From contig NMRB01000006.1 of assembly GCA_002633025.1 (NCBI GenBank), positions 1,102,207-1,166,206 of the forward strand: 64,000 nt of DNA, in the 5' to 3' direction. The notes below the pieces were generated by a model. That model saw nothing but the letters and a program-made list of their open reading frames with translations. It did no database searches and was not told the origin of the DNA. Both the position numbers and the translations under genes were made by a program. Numbering within the stretch: position 1 is the stretch's first letter; the number at the start of each line of letters is the position of its first letter. This DNA is from Notospermus geniculatus (taxonomy: Eukaryota; Nemertea; Pilidiophora; Heteronemertea; Lineidae). Shown one piece after another: positions 22,939 through 37,900 of the stretch.

Positions 22939-25900
22939 GTAAGTGACCCTACTTTTTGCAGCTGGATGGCCTTGTATTCCCCAAACGCCGCCACTTCAGA
23001 ACGTTATCAGAAATTTTTTACTTTGTGTTTCGTTTGAGGTTCGTGATACATGTAATAGGGAGGTTTCGCAAATCTGACGAAAACGAAGTACGAAATACGA
23101 AATTCCACTTCATTTCCAAGAACTAATGTATTTCTGGAGATGGTTGGTGCCACAAATGTCCTTGCTGCCAATGCGTCTTTTTATTTAGCATATCAGGTAA
23201 AGACCGAAAGAATTTACTTCGTATCTACGAAGTGGAAACGAAAGATAAATTTCAAAATTTAGCAAATACCGTAACTCTATCGGTCTAACGTCATACGCTA
23301 CATGTAAAATACGCTCTTTCAGCAGGTGATGTTTGTGGAAATGAAGTCAAATTTCGTATTTCGCACTTCGTTTTTCGTCAGATTTGCGAAACCTCACTAA
23401 TGACAAAGATTGTCATTCACTACATGTAGATTCTTTGGATGGGATTGATCGTCGTGATTGTCTGCCATCGCAGTGCTTGCCAATAACGAAATGTTATATC
23501 TTAGCAAACCCGTATTATGGCTGAGAGACTGGACGTTTTCTGTTCATATCTCGCTCATCATGGGCCTACAGCTATCGATTTCATGCACCTCAGCGAATTC
23601 CACAACATCACTCGACCCATAAAGAAAATTCGATGAAATGGACCAGAAGAAATACCTTATTTATCAAACTCCTTTAGCTCTGATACTCAAGATGTGGCGA
23701 CAACATCTGAAAGAGATTTCCACCATTACCACATTAGATTCCCCCTCGCTTAACACCCTCCACCGGTAGACTGTTCCCATTATTGGTAAACAACTCCGCC
23801 AATCAAAGAAAAACCCGGGCATTGAAGTGTTAGCGTTTCAAATTCAAGCAGTACGAGTCCTCATTAAGAGAGAGAAACGTCTGTTTACCTCAAAGGACTG
23901 GTTTCTAAATTGTTATCGGAGGAATGCGCTCGAAATGAAGTAGAATGTTGCGGCTAAACTTTTCTGCCGCTGGGCGATGAAAACCGCTAGCAACTGTCAC
24001 ATTCTCATGGAAATGATACGGCTAACAAAGGCTGCGGATCGGTTGAGGTATCTGTAGCATTCCTTGCAAATGGCAATTCAACACTGGTTGTTATCGACCG
24101 GATAACCTGGGCAGATACACTAAGGACCCATCACCGTCTAAGTCCAAGGGCAGGTGCACTTTTGGAAAAGCTGTAAAAACTAATAAGCTCGAGAAACCCA
24201 TGGGAATGGGTCCATTCGTTGTCCCCTGACTGGACCCGTTTGCCATGGGTTTCTTTAAATGGGTACAAGAGAACGGGTTCATGGTACCCAGAATATTTGT
24301 TCTTCGGGCATGAAATGAATAGGTCCTTCGGTTGCAGTAACCCATAATGACCAGTTTCATACGTCACTTTGGCCCATCTACGATTGCTAACCGTGGGGTG
24401 TTGGCACCCACGAGCAGCTTTCGAGTCCAACTGACCAGTTCTAGGTTTATTCTACCCAGTTCGGTCATTTGAACCCATGGGGAAATCAGTATTTGTACCC
24501 ATGGGACCGGACGATTTTTTTACAGCGATGTGTTTAGGTGACGCTGGTACATGGAGAATACGTATGTTGCCTTTCAAGTGAGGACAGCTGAGGAGTTCGC
24601 GTCTCCGACTAGCGGTCAGAGGGTCCAACTGTAAGGCTAAGAATCCATTCACGCGATTTTCTTGCCGCAGACGCTCGAAAGCATTGTTTGTTTCCGCCGC
24701 GTTGGTCGTGGACAAAGGATGCGACATCGCGCGGCACGAAAATCGCGTGAATGGATTCTTAGCCTAAGGCGGTCGGTCCATTCACGCGATTTTCGAGCGG
24801 CAGGCGCTCGAAAGCATTGTTTGTTTCCGCCGCGTTGGTCGTGGACAAAGGATGCGACATCGCGCGGCACGAAAATCGCGTGAATGGATTCTTAGGCTAA
24901 CGGTTTTCCGTGTGGCCATTTTTCTGTGTGATTCCCATTCATTCGGAACGCACTGGGAAACAGACTCACTGTTTCTCTGTGTGTCGCTCATTGTCAAGTC
25001 GCCGCTTATTCCGTCAATCTGTTGTAATGTCACACTGGCACACGGGCCACACTGAAAAAAACGTTACACCGGGTTCGAATCCCACTGGGCGTGAGACGTT
25101 GGACAAGTCTCTTTGCCTTACTGGCCTCTCTCCACCCAGGTGTATAAATGGGTACCGGTCGGAAGTGATCGATTGTAGCGCTGAATGGCCAGGTCATCTG
25201 AGTTCTACCGAAAGGTTTCAGGACAGAGTGGGGTTAAAGTGTAANTAACGTCATACGCTACATGTAAAATACGCTCTTTCAGCAGGTGATGTTTGTGGAA
25301 ATGAAGTCAAATTTCGTATTTCGCACTTCGTTTTTCGTCAGATTTGCGAAACCTCACTAATGACAAAGATTGTCATTCACTACATGTAGATTCTTTGGAT
25401 GGGATTGATCGTCGTGATTGTCTGCCATCGCAGTGCTTGCCAATAACGAAATGTTATATCTTAGCAAACCCGTATTATGGCTGAGAGACTGGACGTTTTC
25501 TGTTCATATCTCGCTCGTCATGGGCCTACAGCTATCGATTTCATGCACCTCAGCGAATTCCACAACATCACTCGACCCATAAAGAAAATTCGATGAAATG
25601 GACCAGAAGAAATACCTTATTTATCAAACTCCTTTAGTTCTGATACTCAAGATGTGGCGACAACATTTGAAAGAGATTTCCACCATTACCACATTAGATT
25701 CCCCCTCGCTTAACACCCTCCACCGGTAGACTGTTCCCATTATTGGTAAACATCTCCGCCAATCAAAGAAAAACCCGGGCATTGAAGTGTTAGCGTTTCA
25801 AATTCAAGCAGTACGAGTCCTCATTAAGAGAGAGAAACGTCTGTTTACCTCAAAGGACTGGTTTCTAAATTGTTATCGGAGGAATGCGCTCGAAATGAAG

Positions 25901-28900
25901 TAGAATGTTGCGGCTAAACTTTTCTGCCGCTGGGCGATGAAAACCGCTAGCAACTGTCACATTCTCATGGAAATGATACGGCTAACAAAGGCCGCGGATC
26001 GGTTGAGGTATCTGTAGCATTCCTTGCAAATGGCAATTCAACACTGGTTGTTATCGACCGGATAACCTGGGCAGATACACTGAGGACCCATCACCGTCTA
26101 CGTCCAAGGGCAGGTGCACTTTTGGAACTGTAAAAACTAATAAGCTCGAGAAACCCATGGGAATGGGTTCATTCGTTGTCCCCTGACTGGACCGGTTTGC
26201 CATGGGTTTCTTTAAATGGGTACAAGAGAACGGGTTCATGGTACCCAGAATATTTGTTCTTCGGGCATGAAATGAATAGGTCCTTCGGTTGCAGTAACCC
26301 ATAATGACCAGTTTCGTAGGTCACTCTGGCCCATCTACGATTGCTAACCGTGGGATGTTGGCACCCACGAGCAGCTTTCGTGTCCAACTGACCAGTTTCT
26401 AGGTTTATGCTGCCCAGTTGGGTCATTTGAACCCATGGGGAAATCAGTATTTGTACCCATGGGACCGGACGATTTTTTACAGCGTGGTATATGTGTTTAG
26501 GTGACGCTGGTACATGGAAAATACGTGTTGCCTTCCAAGTGAGGACAGCTGAGGAGTCCTGTGGTGTATTGGTTCGGGTCTCCGACTAGCGGTCAGAGGG
26601 TCCAAGTGTAACGGTTTTCAGTGTGGCCATTTTTCTGTGTGATTCCCATTCATTCGGAACGCACTGGGAAACAGACTCACTGTTTCTCTGTGTGTCGCTC
26701 ATTGTCAAGTCGCCGCTTATTCCGTCAATCTGTTGTAATGTCAAACTGGCACACGGGCCACACTGAAAAAAAACGTTACACCGGGTTCGAATCCCACTGG
26801 GCGTGAGACTTTGCACAAGTCTCTTTGCCTCACTGGCCTCTCTCCACCCAGGTGTATAAATGGGTACCGGTCGGAAGTGATCGATTGTAGCGCTGAATGG
26901 ACAGCTCGTCTGAGTTCTACCGAAAGGTTTCAGGACAGAGTGGGGTTAAAGTGTAAAGTCGGATGCGAACCTCTACCGTAGGTTATTTCAGACTATAAAC
27001 CCAAACTTTAACGTTTTTTAACAGTTGAAAGTTAAATGATCCATAGTCAATTTTGCAGTGCTACATCAATATCGCTATATCAATAGGCCTATATCCCAAT
27101 CAGGTTGACTTCCACGGCACTCTGTCGAATTATTTTGCTTTGAGTACAGGACCACTGCGAAAAATCTAAATAAGAATGAGAGCTGACAATTTGAAAAAGG
27201 GACCCGCGCGAATAAAAAGATGTCTACAAAGATTTGCCCTTGGCAATGCGTCGCCTAATGCATTTGTACTTTAATACGTATCATCCAATTTATCTCCCGA
27301 TAAATGTGAAGTGCCCTGTCGAATCGAAACCCTTTGAATTTTGTTGTATGTACTTGTACAGGGACAATAGAGAGATTCGGCAGGAGGTTTTCCGTGTACG
27401 CGAACGTACACGAAAGCGCGCTGACGTAATAGCCAAAAGCGCGCGGACGTAATTAGGCCACGGAAATTCTTTATTTCAATATCTTTCGAAATATGAAGTG
27501 GTAAATTTCGGTGCGGTATTTATTTGGGAAATTATTGAAAATTAGGGAGTCATTTTTGGGCCACCCGATATAGGGATATTCTAGTGATATATTCGTGATA
27601 TCATTGACAATATCCTGTATGTCTCAAATGCGCATCAACCCTAATTTCATACACACACTCGGACGCTTATGTGGCTAATGCCACCAAAAATTAAGGCCTG
27701 GTTTTATACTCTATCCGATGCTCATCTACGAAAATGCTGTTTTCTGTCCACTTGTTTCAATACGGAGGTAGTTAGAATTCAAACGATAAACGTAAACGTT
27801 AACGACAACGTTATTTTTTGACCGAAAATGCAATATAAAATCTGGTTAATAAAAAATAACGTTGTCGTAAAGTTTACGTTTATCGTTTGATTTCTAATCC
27901 TCCCTATTGTTAACCGTTTCACGATTATAGCAGAATGATAAAACAGGCACTGTATTTGGGTAGCCTACAAGTCCAATATTGCGGTTGTATTTTTTATGTT
28001 TTTTTCAAACGTCATCTGCGTTCGCCGTTAGGCAACGTTATCATGGCTATTGATTAAGGAAAGCGTAATTGATGAATAATCATCCCACTTCCATTACCAT
28101 TTAGCGGTTTGCCTTCAGCCACGGCTCTGGGAACGGCATGTCTTTGGCAGCAAATAATGACAAGAAAAAATCAACCGTAACAAACCATCTTATCGGAAGA
28201 TGAATTGGCGAATCATGTTAAGCATTAACCATAATTCACAATGTATGTTTGATCAACTCTTCACTAAGAACGCTTTTCACATTTTCTAGTGTTTATCAAC
28301 GTTGTTTAATGCCTTAAATTCGGAAAGGTTATTGGCAGGAGTTGGAAGAACAAGCATTTTAATTTGGAAATGCATTAACTTGGACATCATTGAAAGCGGG
28401 GTTACCATATGAAGTGGTCGAGCAGTCTGCATCACCCCTCAGTAATAACATAAAGGTTCGACTTACAAATTCAGCATTTTATAAATGTGGACAGTATCCC
28501 TTTAAACCTCAACAGATTTTCATTCTGACTCTTCCATATGATAGGCGAGACCCTTCTGCATGTTTACTGCAAATTTTGTTGAATTCCGACCAGTTGATCT
28601 TATGATACAAAAGGACTGAATTAATGAGAACCCCACGAACGATGAGAGTGCAGGGTCATCTCTGTACATTTGAATAGGCTGACGTAAATTGCCCTGAAAA
28701 TCGCTCTGTTATCCTCAGAAATGGAATTTAAAGCTTCAAGTTGACAGGTTCATGTACCCCTTCAACACAAAAAAAGTTGAAGCTCGTGCCTATTGAGTAA
28801 AGCCAAAATTCAGGCAGTGAGAGACATCTGGTGGCAACAGATGAAGTGTATCCCTCAGTAAGTTCATCGTTCGCAGTTAAACCTTTATGGTTGATTCCTT

Positions 28901-31900
28901 TATGGTAATAAGCATTATCACCGACACCGTGATGCAACAAGAAGTATCATCGGCAAACAAGCTACTAGTATTCTCACATACACTACCATCATGTATACAG
29001 TTAATAAAAAGAAGCTGTAAAACTCAGCACACGTTGCCTTGGTTACGCAGAGGCCTCTTGCCATCAGAGATTGCGGATAACAGTTCACGCCAGGGCTGGC
29101 TTGGTGTAATAGGGCCTTGCTGCTTTGTACCAAGCGCTCTTCGCTGAGGCCAATTTGAGGTCACCTCGACTTCCGTTCCATTTTTGATTGATCAGTCTAT
29201 TGCAATGAACAACAAAAAGCTGTGTACTTTCAGAGATTATGGGTTACGCCTGATTCTTTTCAAAGTACGCAAAATCCTGCCGAACACTAATGCCCGCTGT
29301 ACACCATCAAATTTTTCATCCAATTTTCTGCATATGGTCAATAAAGGCCTACATGCGGGTTTATACACTGAAGCACAATAGGCCCGGAATCTGAATTTCC
29401 AAAAAACTGGATGAAAAATTTGATAGTGTACAGCGGGCATTAGGGGCCAACTCAAAATTACATCGATGCCAAAAAAGACGAAGTGACTTCGTCTTTTCCC
29501 TGACCCCTGACCCCCGACCCCCTTGAAAAGATGAATTGGGCACTTGACATTGGCTTCATCCCAAGTGGGAAGCTCTGACTCGTGCAGTCCATAGTAGGCC
29601 CATGTAGCCAGAACCTTGTTCCTTTCTGAAGACTGCATATAAAATGTCATTCTCCTGTAAAAAAGAGTGATGCCAATTTTTTCAAAAAAAGATGAAGTGG
29701 GCTTCCCCAAATCGAGAACCCCCTCCCCCCAGACGAAGTCACTTCGTCTTTTTTGGCATCAAAACAATTTTGAGACGGCCCATCGTATGTCCTTCGCAGC
29801 AGTCCACTCGGTTTTGTGTACATCGCGGTTTTACCTACATGACATGCACTATCTCATGTGCATTGTGAAACATTTGGATTCAAGCCAACTTGCAATAATA
29901 CCCCTCTGCTCATCCGCAACCTGATACGCCGTTGAGACGAGATATCGAATACTATAAACAGCCCTATCAGCAAATCCGCTCAAAATAGACATACGTACAC
30001 AACACGCTGTGCCTTGATATAAAGAAGACCCATACAATAAGCGTACCAATATCAATAAACGTCTCTCGGGTTATTTCAGTCGAAGGGCTTCTATAAATAG
30101 CGATGCCTTTCTTAAAATAGCATAAAAAGAAGCAACCCTTCAAACGCATCTTCTGTTCCAAAGAAAGTACACCATTTGGTGATCAGAAATAGACATTTTT
30201 CATGATGCTGTTTGTACCGCATGGTTTGATGCTGTCGTAACCCTTAACAAAGTAAAATGGCGCATCTTCCTATCAGAGCCTAGGTAGTGGAAAGATAGAC
30301 GTTTACTAAATTTTGTACACTCTAAAATTTGCTGGGTCAAATTTGACCCAAAATGGGTTGATTTTTACCCCCAAATAAGATCAATATGCAATCAACCAAA
30401 TGCTGGGTTAAGTTGACCCAATTAATTGGGTCAACGTATTCAACACAGTAACTGGGTCAGGAAAATGACCCAAAAATTGAGTCAGAATAATGACCCTACT
30501 GATCCAAACATTAACCACGTCCTATAAAACCCAAAGTTGTCAACCCAGCAATTGGGTCACGAAAATAACCCAGCAAAATTTAGAGTGTACACAATCCAAT
30601 TTCCTTACGATGAAGTAAATGAAATTCTCTTCAATTTCAGCCAAATGCCATCCTGATTTTTACGTTCCACCCGGATGTATTGATAACCCCAAAGGATATG
30701 AATGTGAATGTGGCCCTGGCTTCTTCTGGAACACAGAAATGTGCATGTGTAAGTACTGCGTTCCTTGTTGTGTGAAATAAGACTTCAATTGGATGAAGAT
30801 CTCTCCTTTGATCGTCTTGATCAACATCTCAGACAGGCTGTCGGCAGCCGATTACAGCCATAACTCTCCAATGGCAATGGCTGTCTTCGACTTTTCTGAA
30901 AAAAATGGCAAATTTCCCCAGAGTACAACCATGACAACTGTGAATATGAGATAAGATTTCAAATTTTCTCAATCGTTTTGCAAGGGTATTCATTCAGAAG
31001 GGAGCGTGTTGTTTTTTATCGTACCTAATGCTGTGTCAACACGACAGGAGTACATGTTGGTGTTAGGTTACCAATTGCCATGCTGTTGCCATCTACCAAC
31101 AAGTACATGTAACAGCAACATGCTCAAGTCGATATTCTAGTTTATGGGTAGTTTCCACTTATCGACCCTCAACTTTTTGAGGGCGCAAATAGATCTGATG
31201 AAGCAACTTCCTGTCTTTCAAATTGGTTGCTGCCTTCGCATCTGGTCACGCAACTGTAATGCATGGTCAATGCATTTACCATTAGAAATGGCGAGATGCC
31301 CGTGCTCATAGATTGGTCCCAGACCTTCGTTGGAAGGAACCGTTCGGACACAACATACCCCTCACCTAATGCTTCAAACCATAAAGTTTTCGTTGTGGGT
31401 TGCATCATTCAAGACACTTCACTATCAGTAATTGCTGTTGCGTTATCAAACCGCACTGTGTACAAGGCCAAGGGCGAGGACATTTTCAAACCAGGGCCTA
31501 GTCTACATGTATCTGTCAGATAGCGTCCTTTGGTCAACATCATCAGTGGCACAAATATTGGGAATATTCATACCTCGAAAGAAGGTCAGAAAATAACTTG
31601 CCAGTCATGCCAGTGTCACCACTGCACTGAAAAACTCTGCTTCGTCAAAATGACGAACTTAGGTTAGTTTTCCATTTGTTACCAAACTGAGTACATGTAT
31701 CTGGTGAATTCGTCGAAATGACAAATCCACGGTTCGTCATTTTGACGAACCCTTGTTGTATCTCAAACAATCTCTAACAAGTTCATCCAAATGACGAACC
31801 GTGGATTGTCATTTCGACGAATTAGATTCTCAGTTTGGTGATAAATGGAAAACGAACCTAAAGTTCGTCATTTTGACGAAGCAGAGTTTTTCAGTGAGTG

Positions 31901-34900
31901 TGTCATGAGGAGGAACATATCGCTCGCTGATCTATTTTTGGTACAATACATGTAAGGCTGGATCCAACGTGGCACAACAGCCCTAATTCGGTTTCCAATT
32001 TATTCGCATTCCCAGGTCGTTTTTATCAACGATAACCCTTCTCACTACAAGTGTGGTTATCGAAAAAGACGTTGGGTTATCGAAAACGGTACACACTTAC
32101 AATTCTTTTATCTGTCTTTGTGCACTTGGCAACTTGAAAAATATTCCTCTGTACGAGAATCAGCATTTTTTGATATCGTTTTGTTCTCATTTCAGCGGAG
32201 GCGGTGGATTCGTCTTTCTCCTTCCACAGAAAGATCGTCGCCTACGCCCTTCTCCTGGGCAAGTCATTTCCCGACTTGAAGGCATTCACAATAACAACAT
32301 GGCTACGTCTTCCAGGCTTCCTCGGGCCCGGGGATGACGGCCCGCGCACGGTGCTATCTTACAGTTACACCACAGAGGATCTTGTCTATCGAGAGAATGT
32401 CATCCTGATAACTGTTCACAGGCTACTTGGCCTGGCCCTCAACGGTGAAGATATTAAAACGGAGGTAGTACCAAACACGACGTCGTGGTGGCACATTGCC
32501 TGGACGTACGATTCAACTGGTAAGTGTAATGTACGCGAGTTGTCCGGCTGATGAGGTAAGACGCCAGAACTTGCTGACTGCAGAATCTGCCGATGTGAAG
32601 GCGGAGAAAGTCCCCCTGTAATCAAAGTACGGGTGCTATTGTCCTAGTGGATTAACCTCTTAAGTGAAGGATTATGGCTAACCCTGCAGAACATTTGACA
32701 ATGCATGACTTTTGTATTGAGGACTTCCATTCCTAAAGGCGGTGACAGACTGGCGCGTAAGCAGCGCGTCGGGAAGCGTTCAACCAATCAGGGAGGCGGT
32801 AACATGCACCGAAACACCTACCAAAGAATCTGATTGGTGGAACGCCTGCAGGACGCGCCGCATACGCGCCAGTCTATTCAAGTTGATCGTTTAACTATAC
32901 GTGTAATTAGGGCTGAAGGGGTGAATGTCGTCCACTCTGAATCCTAACCCCTGTCCCCTATCCCACAACCCTCGATATCTGGCCTCCTACCACTGACCCT
33001 TAAGCCTACTCCTACTCCTACTCCTACTCCTACTCCTAACCCCTAACCCCTGACCCTTGCAGGCAACCGTTACCCTACAGATACTGGTTACCCTGTTCCA
33101 CAGGATTCTTATAACTGTAGTGGGCCTAACTGCATGTAGATCAACCTTATGACCTGTGTGCGTTTAGCTGTATAACAATGTTTCGATTCCAAATACGTGC
33201 AGTTTATTACTACATTCCGATTTTCCACACGCTTCATTATGCATATTTGACGAACTCAAAGGCACTAGTTCAATATGCGGTTGTTATCGATACAGGCGTG
33301 GCACAGCGGGTATCTGCTCATTACTGAATGAAGCAATAAATGAACAACATCAAAGACATCAAAGAATCGATATGAAAAAATGTACTACTATTCTGTGCGG
33401 GGCTTCGTTCGGCTGTGTAACGGGAAATACTATACAGTTATACTATTTCAGGAGTCATGAACCAAATAAGGGCATTATGACTAACAAAAAGTAGAGTCAC
33501 AAAGAGCAAATTACACAGATTACAAAAAAATTACAATTAGGTTTTTTGAATCCTTGCAAAATACATCACATTGGATGCAAATACAATGAACTGATGTGCA
33601 GGCTGTGGAGAAGAAGGAGAAAGTAGAGATGAATCTGTCTTAAGAAATGTACCCTCCTACCTAGCTGGGTAGAAAAACATTGTGTCCACACAGGCTGCGC
33701 TAGACTGCTGTTGAGACTGCTTTGCACAGACCTGTGTCCGCGCGCGGCGCATCACACAAAAATTTGTTAGTTTCTAAATATGCGAGCCGCATCACAACTT
33801 GAACTGGGTGATCACGTGATCTACTCCGCCACGAAAGTAGATCCTAGAAAAATAGCGATATGAGGCTTATTTCGTGCAGACTTTGCAAATAATTGACCAA
33901 TTTTTCATTTCTGATGGCAAATTGCCATAGACATGACATTATCGAGAAGAAAAGGATGATATTGGATGACCCTGGCAGCCACCACAGTCAGTGTGTACAG
34001 TACTGTGTAGACCGAGTGCTGTAGTGTGTGATGACGCACCAACGCAGCTGTCAGTGGCTAACATGACATGTACAGCATATCTAGGCCTATGTATGTCATA
34101 ATCATGACGGATAATGTGATACCCACACAGGAAGACATCCTTGGTAGGCCTATTTTAAGAGATTCTGCAATTTATTAACTCGAAGCGAGGAATCGCCCGC
34201 CATCTTGAAAATGCAACAAGTAGTCCTAAAGTATCCCATGATGCCTTGAGCGCGCGGTGACAGGTCAGTGCGAGGTAGGAACGCTACCTGTCGTGACAAT
34301 GGGTAGAAAAACTACACTGCGAAGTGATGAGGAAGTCAAAGACATAAGGGAGGTTTGGAAATCAAACGATAAACGTAAACTTTACGACAACGTTATTTTT
34401 CATACTACACTTTAACCAGATATTATATTGCATTTTCGGTACAATAATAACGTTGTCGTTAACGTTTACGTTTATCGTTTGATTTCTAAACCTCCCTATC
34501 ATAAACTCATGTGTGTACTATTCAATATCGGGCCTCAAGAGAGGTGGACATTTTTCAATGTCTCCCGCTCAAGATGCAATGTCGACCACTCACTTAACTT
34601 TTTTTGAGTAGAATAGTACTTCTGGCCTGGAATACCGTGGAACAGGTTTTTGCAGGGCATTGCCCTTTGCGATCATTAAAAGAAAACAAAAACAGGAACA
34701 TTGACTTGTCAGTCAATTTGAAGACCGCCCTTGAAAATTGAGAGATAACGACAGAGTTCACTGATGGAGTTTGTAATAAGTAAGGGCAATGTAGAGTGCT
34801 GGGTTAATGGATGAGGTTTCACTTTTACAGAGAGACCTAGCCTAGAAATGTTAAATTCGCTTAGTAGCGAATTTGATGACCTCCACACCCAGACATGCCG

Positions 34901-37900
34901 GAGCTAATTTCACCATTTATTGTACTCGGATGACCCCAAGAACCAATAGGGTTATGTGCAATATGTATATCTACAATTCCTGAAAGTTTTGTCGCGGTTT
35001 ATGGCGTATTTTTTGAGTTATCTTGCTGAAACCACAGATTGGATGGAGAGAGAGAGAGAGAGAGAAATTCAGTGAAAACAAGGAAGACCGCCCCATCACA
35101 AATGGAGGCGGTCTTAAAAATCAGGGTGTCGTATCTAACATCCGTCGACACGTTTTTACTACCATGTGATTTGTAACGAAAGAAGGATAGTGTCCACATC
35201 AAAATTAACTCGCCATTTTGATTATCGAGTCTTGTCTGATCTAAATCTGGACGATACGGGACCTCTGTATTTAAGGCGCCACATTTTCGATCCATTAGCA
35301 AACACGCTTTGTTGATTGGTATTTGTCACAAGGTATGATTCCTGGTCTACAAAGCTATCGAATTCTGGACCAAAATAATCCTATACGTTGATCTCTCGCG
35401 AGTATAAGTCGATTGATGTGCGTCATATCGTCTGATTCATGTGCCGTACCATGTCAACAGCGTTATCTAATTTTGGACAAATAACAGTATTTTTCACAAC
35501 CCATCAAACAGGAATCGGCGATGGAGTTTTCGTGTATAGACGGAAATTTGAGATGATGTAAATAATCGATTCCGCCTGTTGGTGGACGGACTTCAGAGCG
35601 GATGAGAAAAATCCATCGGGTTTTGTAGACAAAATTATTAATTTGACGAGAAAGGTGCTCAGTACAATGCGGAGCAGCCGCTGGTGCGAGGCAAAGTTAA
35701 CGCCTTCAAGGGTGGAAGCGTAGGTGTTTTTGTAAAAGGACATTTCGAGATGCAAGAATGATATGTCATGATCATTTTCTCACCCAAAGGGCAGCATCAT
35801 TCCTGTGTGCGACTCATCCGCGGCCTCTGACCTTTTGGTTTGTGATGGAACTACAGTAAATTCTGACCTCACTCACCATTTTCCCCCTTGACTGCGTGTA
35901 AAATGTTCACAGCGGCGCAGGGCGCAGCGGGAATTTAATCGGACGCCAGGGTATACCCAGGGAAAAAGAGTCTTTATTCCATGCACCGTTTCTAAGCGGT
36001 CTGTGGGTGTCCAGACACTCCCACGCAATATTCTTGAAAAAGCACGTTTGAGGGTCTTTTTTTGTTTTTTCCAGGATCGGAATGCTATTTCATTTTGCAG
36101 TGCATTACCACAGTCGTTATTGTACATGTGAATGACGAAAGGTGCTTACAGGTTGACATTGCGTCTTGAAGCAACTCGCGGCTACTAGCTTTCCGGCGAT
36201 GGAAGGAACTCCGAGTGACTGATCAGTTGCCGATTTTGTCGACCTGAACGCGCTTGCATCTCCGAGCAACTACCGGATCCGCTAGTTGCCGCGGGTTGCT
36301 TCGAGTTGCCCATGTTCTACTTTTCGGCGACTTGTCTCCTGTTCCACTCAGATCCGTCGACCTGCGCCTGCTGTTCGAGGTAACTGCCAGTTGCTCCGAG
36401 TTCCTCTCAATCGCTGAAATGTCGACCTGCGCGTGGTAGTTTTTTTTATCTGCGACGGATCCGTCGAGTTGCTTCAAGACGCAATGTCGACCTGTAAGCA
36501 CCTTACCTTTCTTACAAGTTCGCGGATTTTTCACGCTACAACATAATGTATACCTGGAAATAATGATTTTTTAAATTTTTTTGAATATATTACAGACAGT
36601 AGCTGGCAGTTGTTCGTCGACGGCCGGAGAATATCAAACGGGACATTTCGCTTCCGCGGCTTCCAGGTGCCAGGTCAAGGGGAACTCATCATCGGCGGAT
36701 CGTCATTCCAGCATTTCCACAGCACTACAATGATTCCCAGTGAAACTCGATTCCATGGTCAAATTGCTCATCTTCATATTTGGGACTATGTTCTTAACAA
36801 TTCAGAAGTGTGGTCTGTCTACAAGGATTGCAAGTTTATGTGGTGTGGTAATGCGGTGCAGTGGGTGGACTTTCGGGAGGGAACCCGAGGTCAGCTCAGG
36901 ATGCGTTGGCCGTCCGGCGTGTTGCGTGAGTAGGAGTGCTAATCGAGTGATTAATGAACAGAAATCAGGGCCCATATTCATAAAACCTTTCCAGCTTAGT
37001 TGATTGCTAGTTGTGTACAGTCTTTGACAAACCACAAAAAAATTACATAATAAAAAAATTAATTTTAGTGTTTTTTCTGATGAGCTACATGTACATGTGT
37101 TACACAATTACGATATTTCGAAATATCAAAAATTTTGATGCAGAAATATGACCAACAAGATATATTTTCATGTGGAACAAACCGTGTTAAAATTGGCCCA
37201 GTAGTATTTGAAATATTCAAGGCATCAGGTGGAGATAAACTTTTGTCAAAGACTGTACATTGGCCTGTACAAACTACGCACTTAAGCAGGCAACTAAGCC
37301 TAGCAGGGTTTTATGAATATGGGCCCAGGAGGATAATCACCATGGCAAGAATGGTCATTGGAAAAGTGGCCAAGGAATCGGTTCTGCCTGGTGGTCTAGG
37401 GATCAAACGTTGGAGTGAAAAATAATTTGACTGAAGAAATTCACCAGGTTTTATTTCTGCGTATAGATGAAAAAAAAATATTGTGTGTCTCAACCAATAG
37501 TCAATACAGACTGTCCCTAAGGAAAAGCATATTTTTTTCAGCCTATCGTTATCCCCATGGGCATGCTTTGACCTTTTATTTGGGCAGCTGTGCCTGAAAT
37601 AATTTGATCCTGTCTTTCAGAATCGCAGTGTTTTAGTGTGCCTGAAGCTGCCTCAAAATGTGATAGACATTGTAGCAGAGTTATCGGTGAGTGATCATTT
37701 CTCGTTTCAAGAGCAGCACTAAACGTTCTTAATGGATTTAACTTGTCACCCTGATAGGCTTTGAAACTTCGTAAAAAGACTGTCCACTCCGTTCGCACAC
37801 AGTTTGAGCCAGTTCGGCAACATTTTCACGAACGTACTGAGAACTTAGCTACATTGTAGCTCAATGTGTGATGGGGGCATTGTACGCCTTTCATTGTTAT

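Larger units (their letters stand above)
25246..26956 (+). repeat. Intron 1 direct duplication, copy 2
   Basis: Begins immediately after a single N at 25245, in the middle of a MITE. Confidence 0.95.
26957..30640. other. Rest of receptor intron 1
   Basis: Holds the MITEs at 27763 and 30314 and the foldback at 29462. A diverged inverted repeat with AATGCCCGCTGTACAC lies around 29288-29455 (relative near 6915-6950). No exon with domain content or fitting phase was found. Confidence 0.6.

Noticed and set aside
29237-29710. 157-codon minus-strand frame
   Set aside because: It overlaps foldback sequence at 29288-29765 and has low-complexity composition with no recognisable domain.
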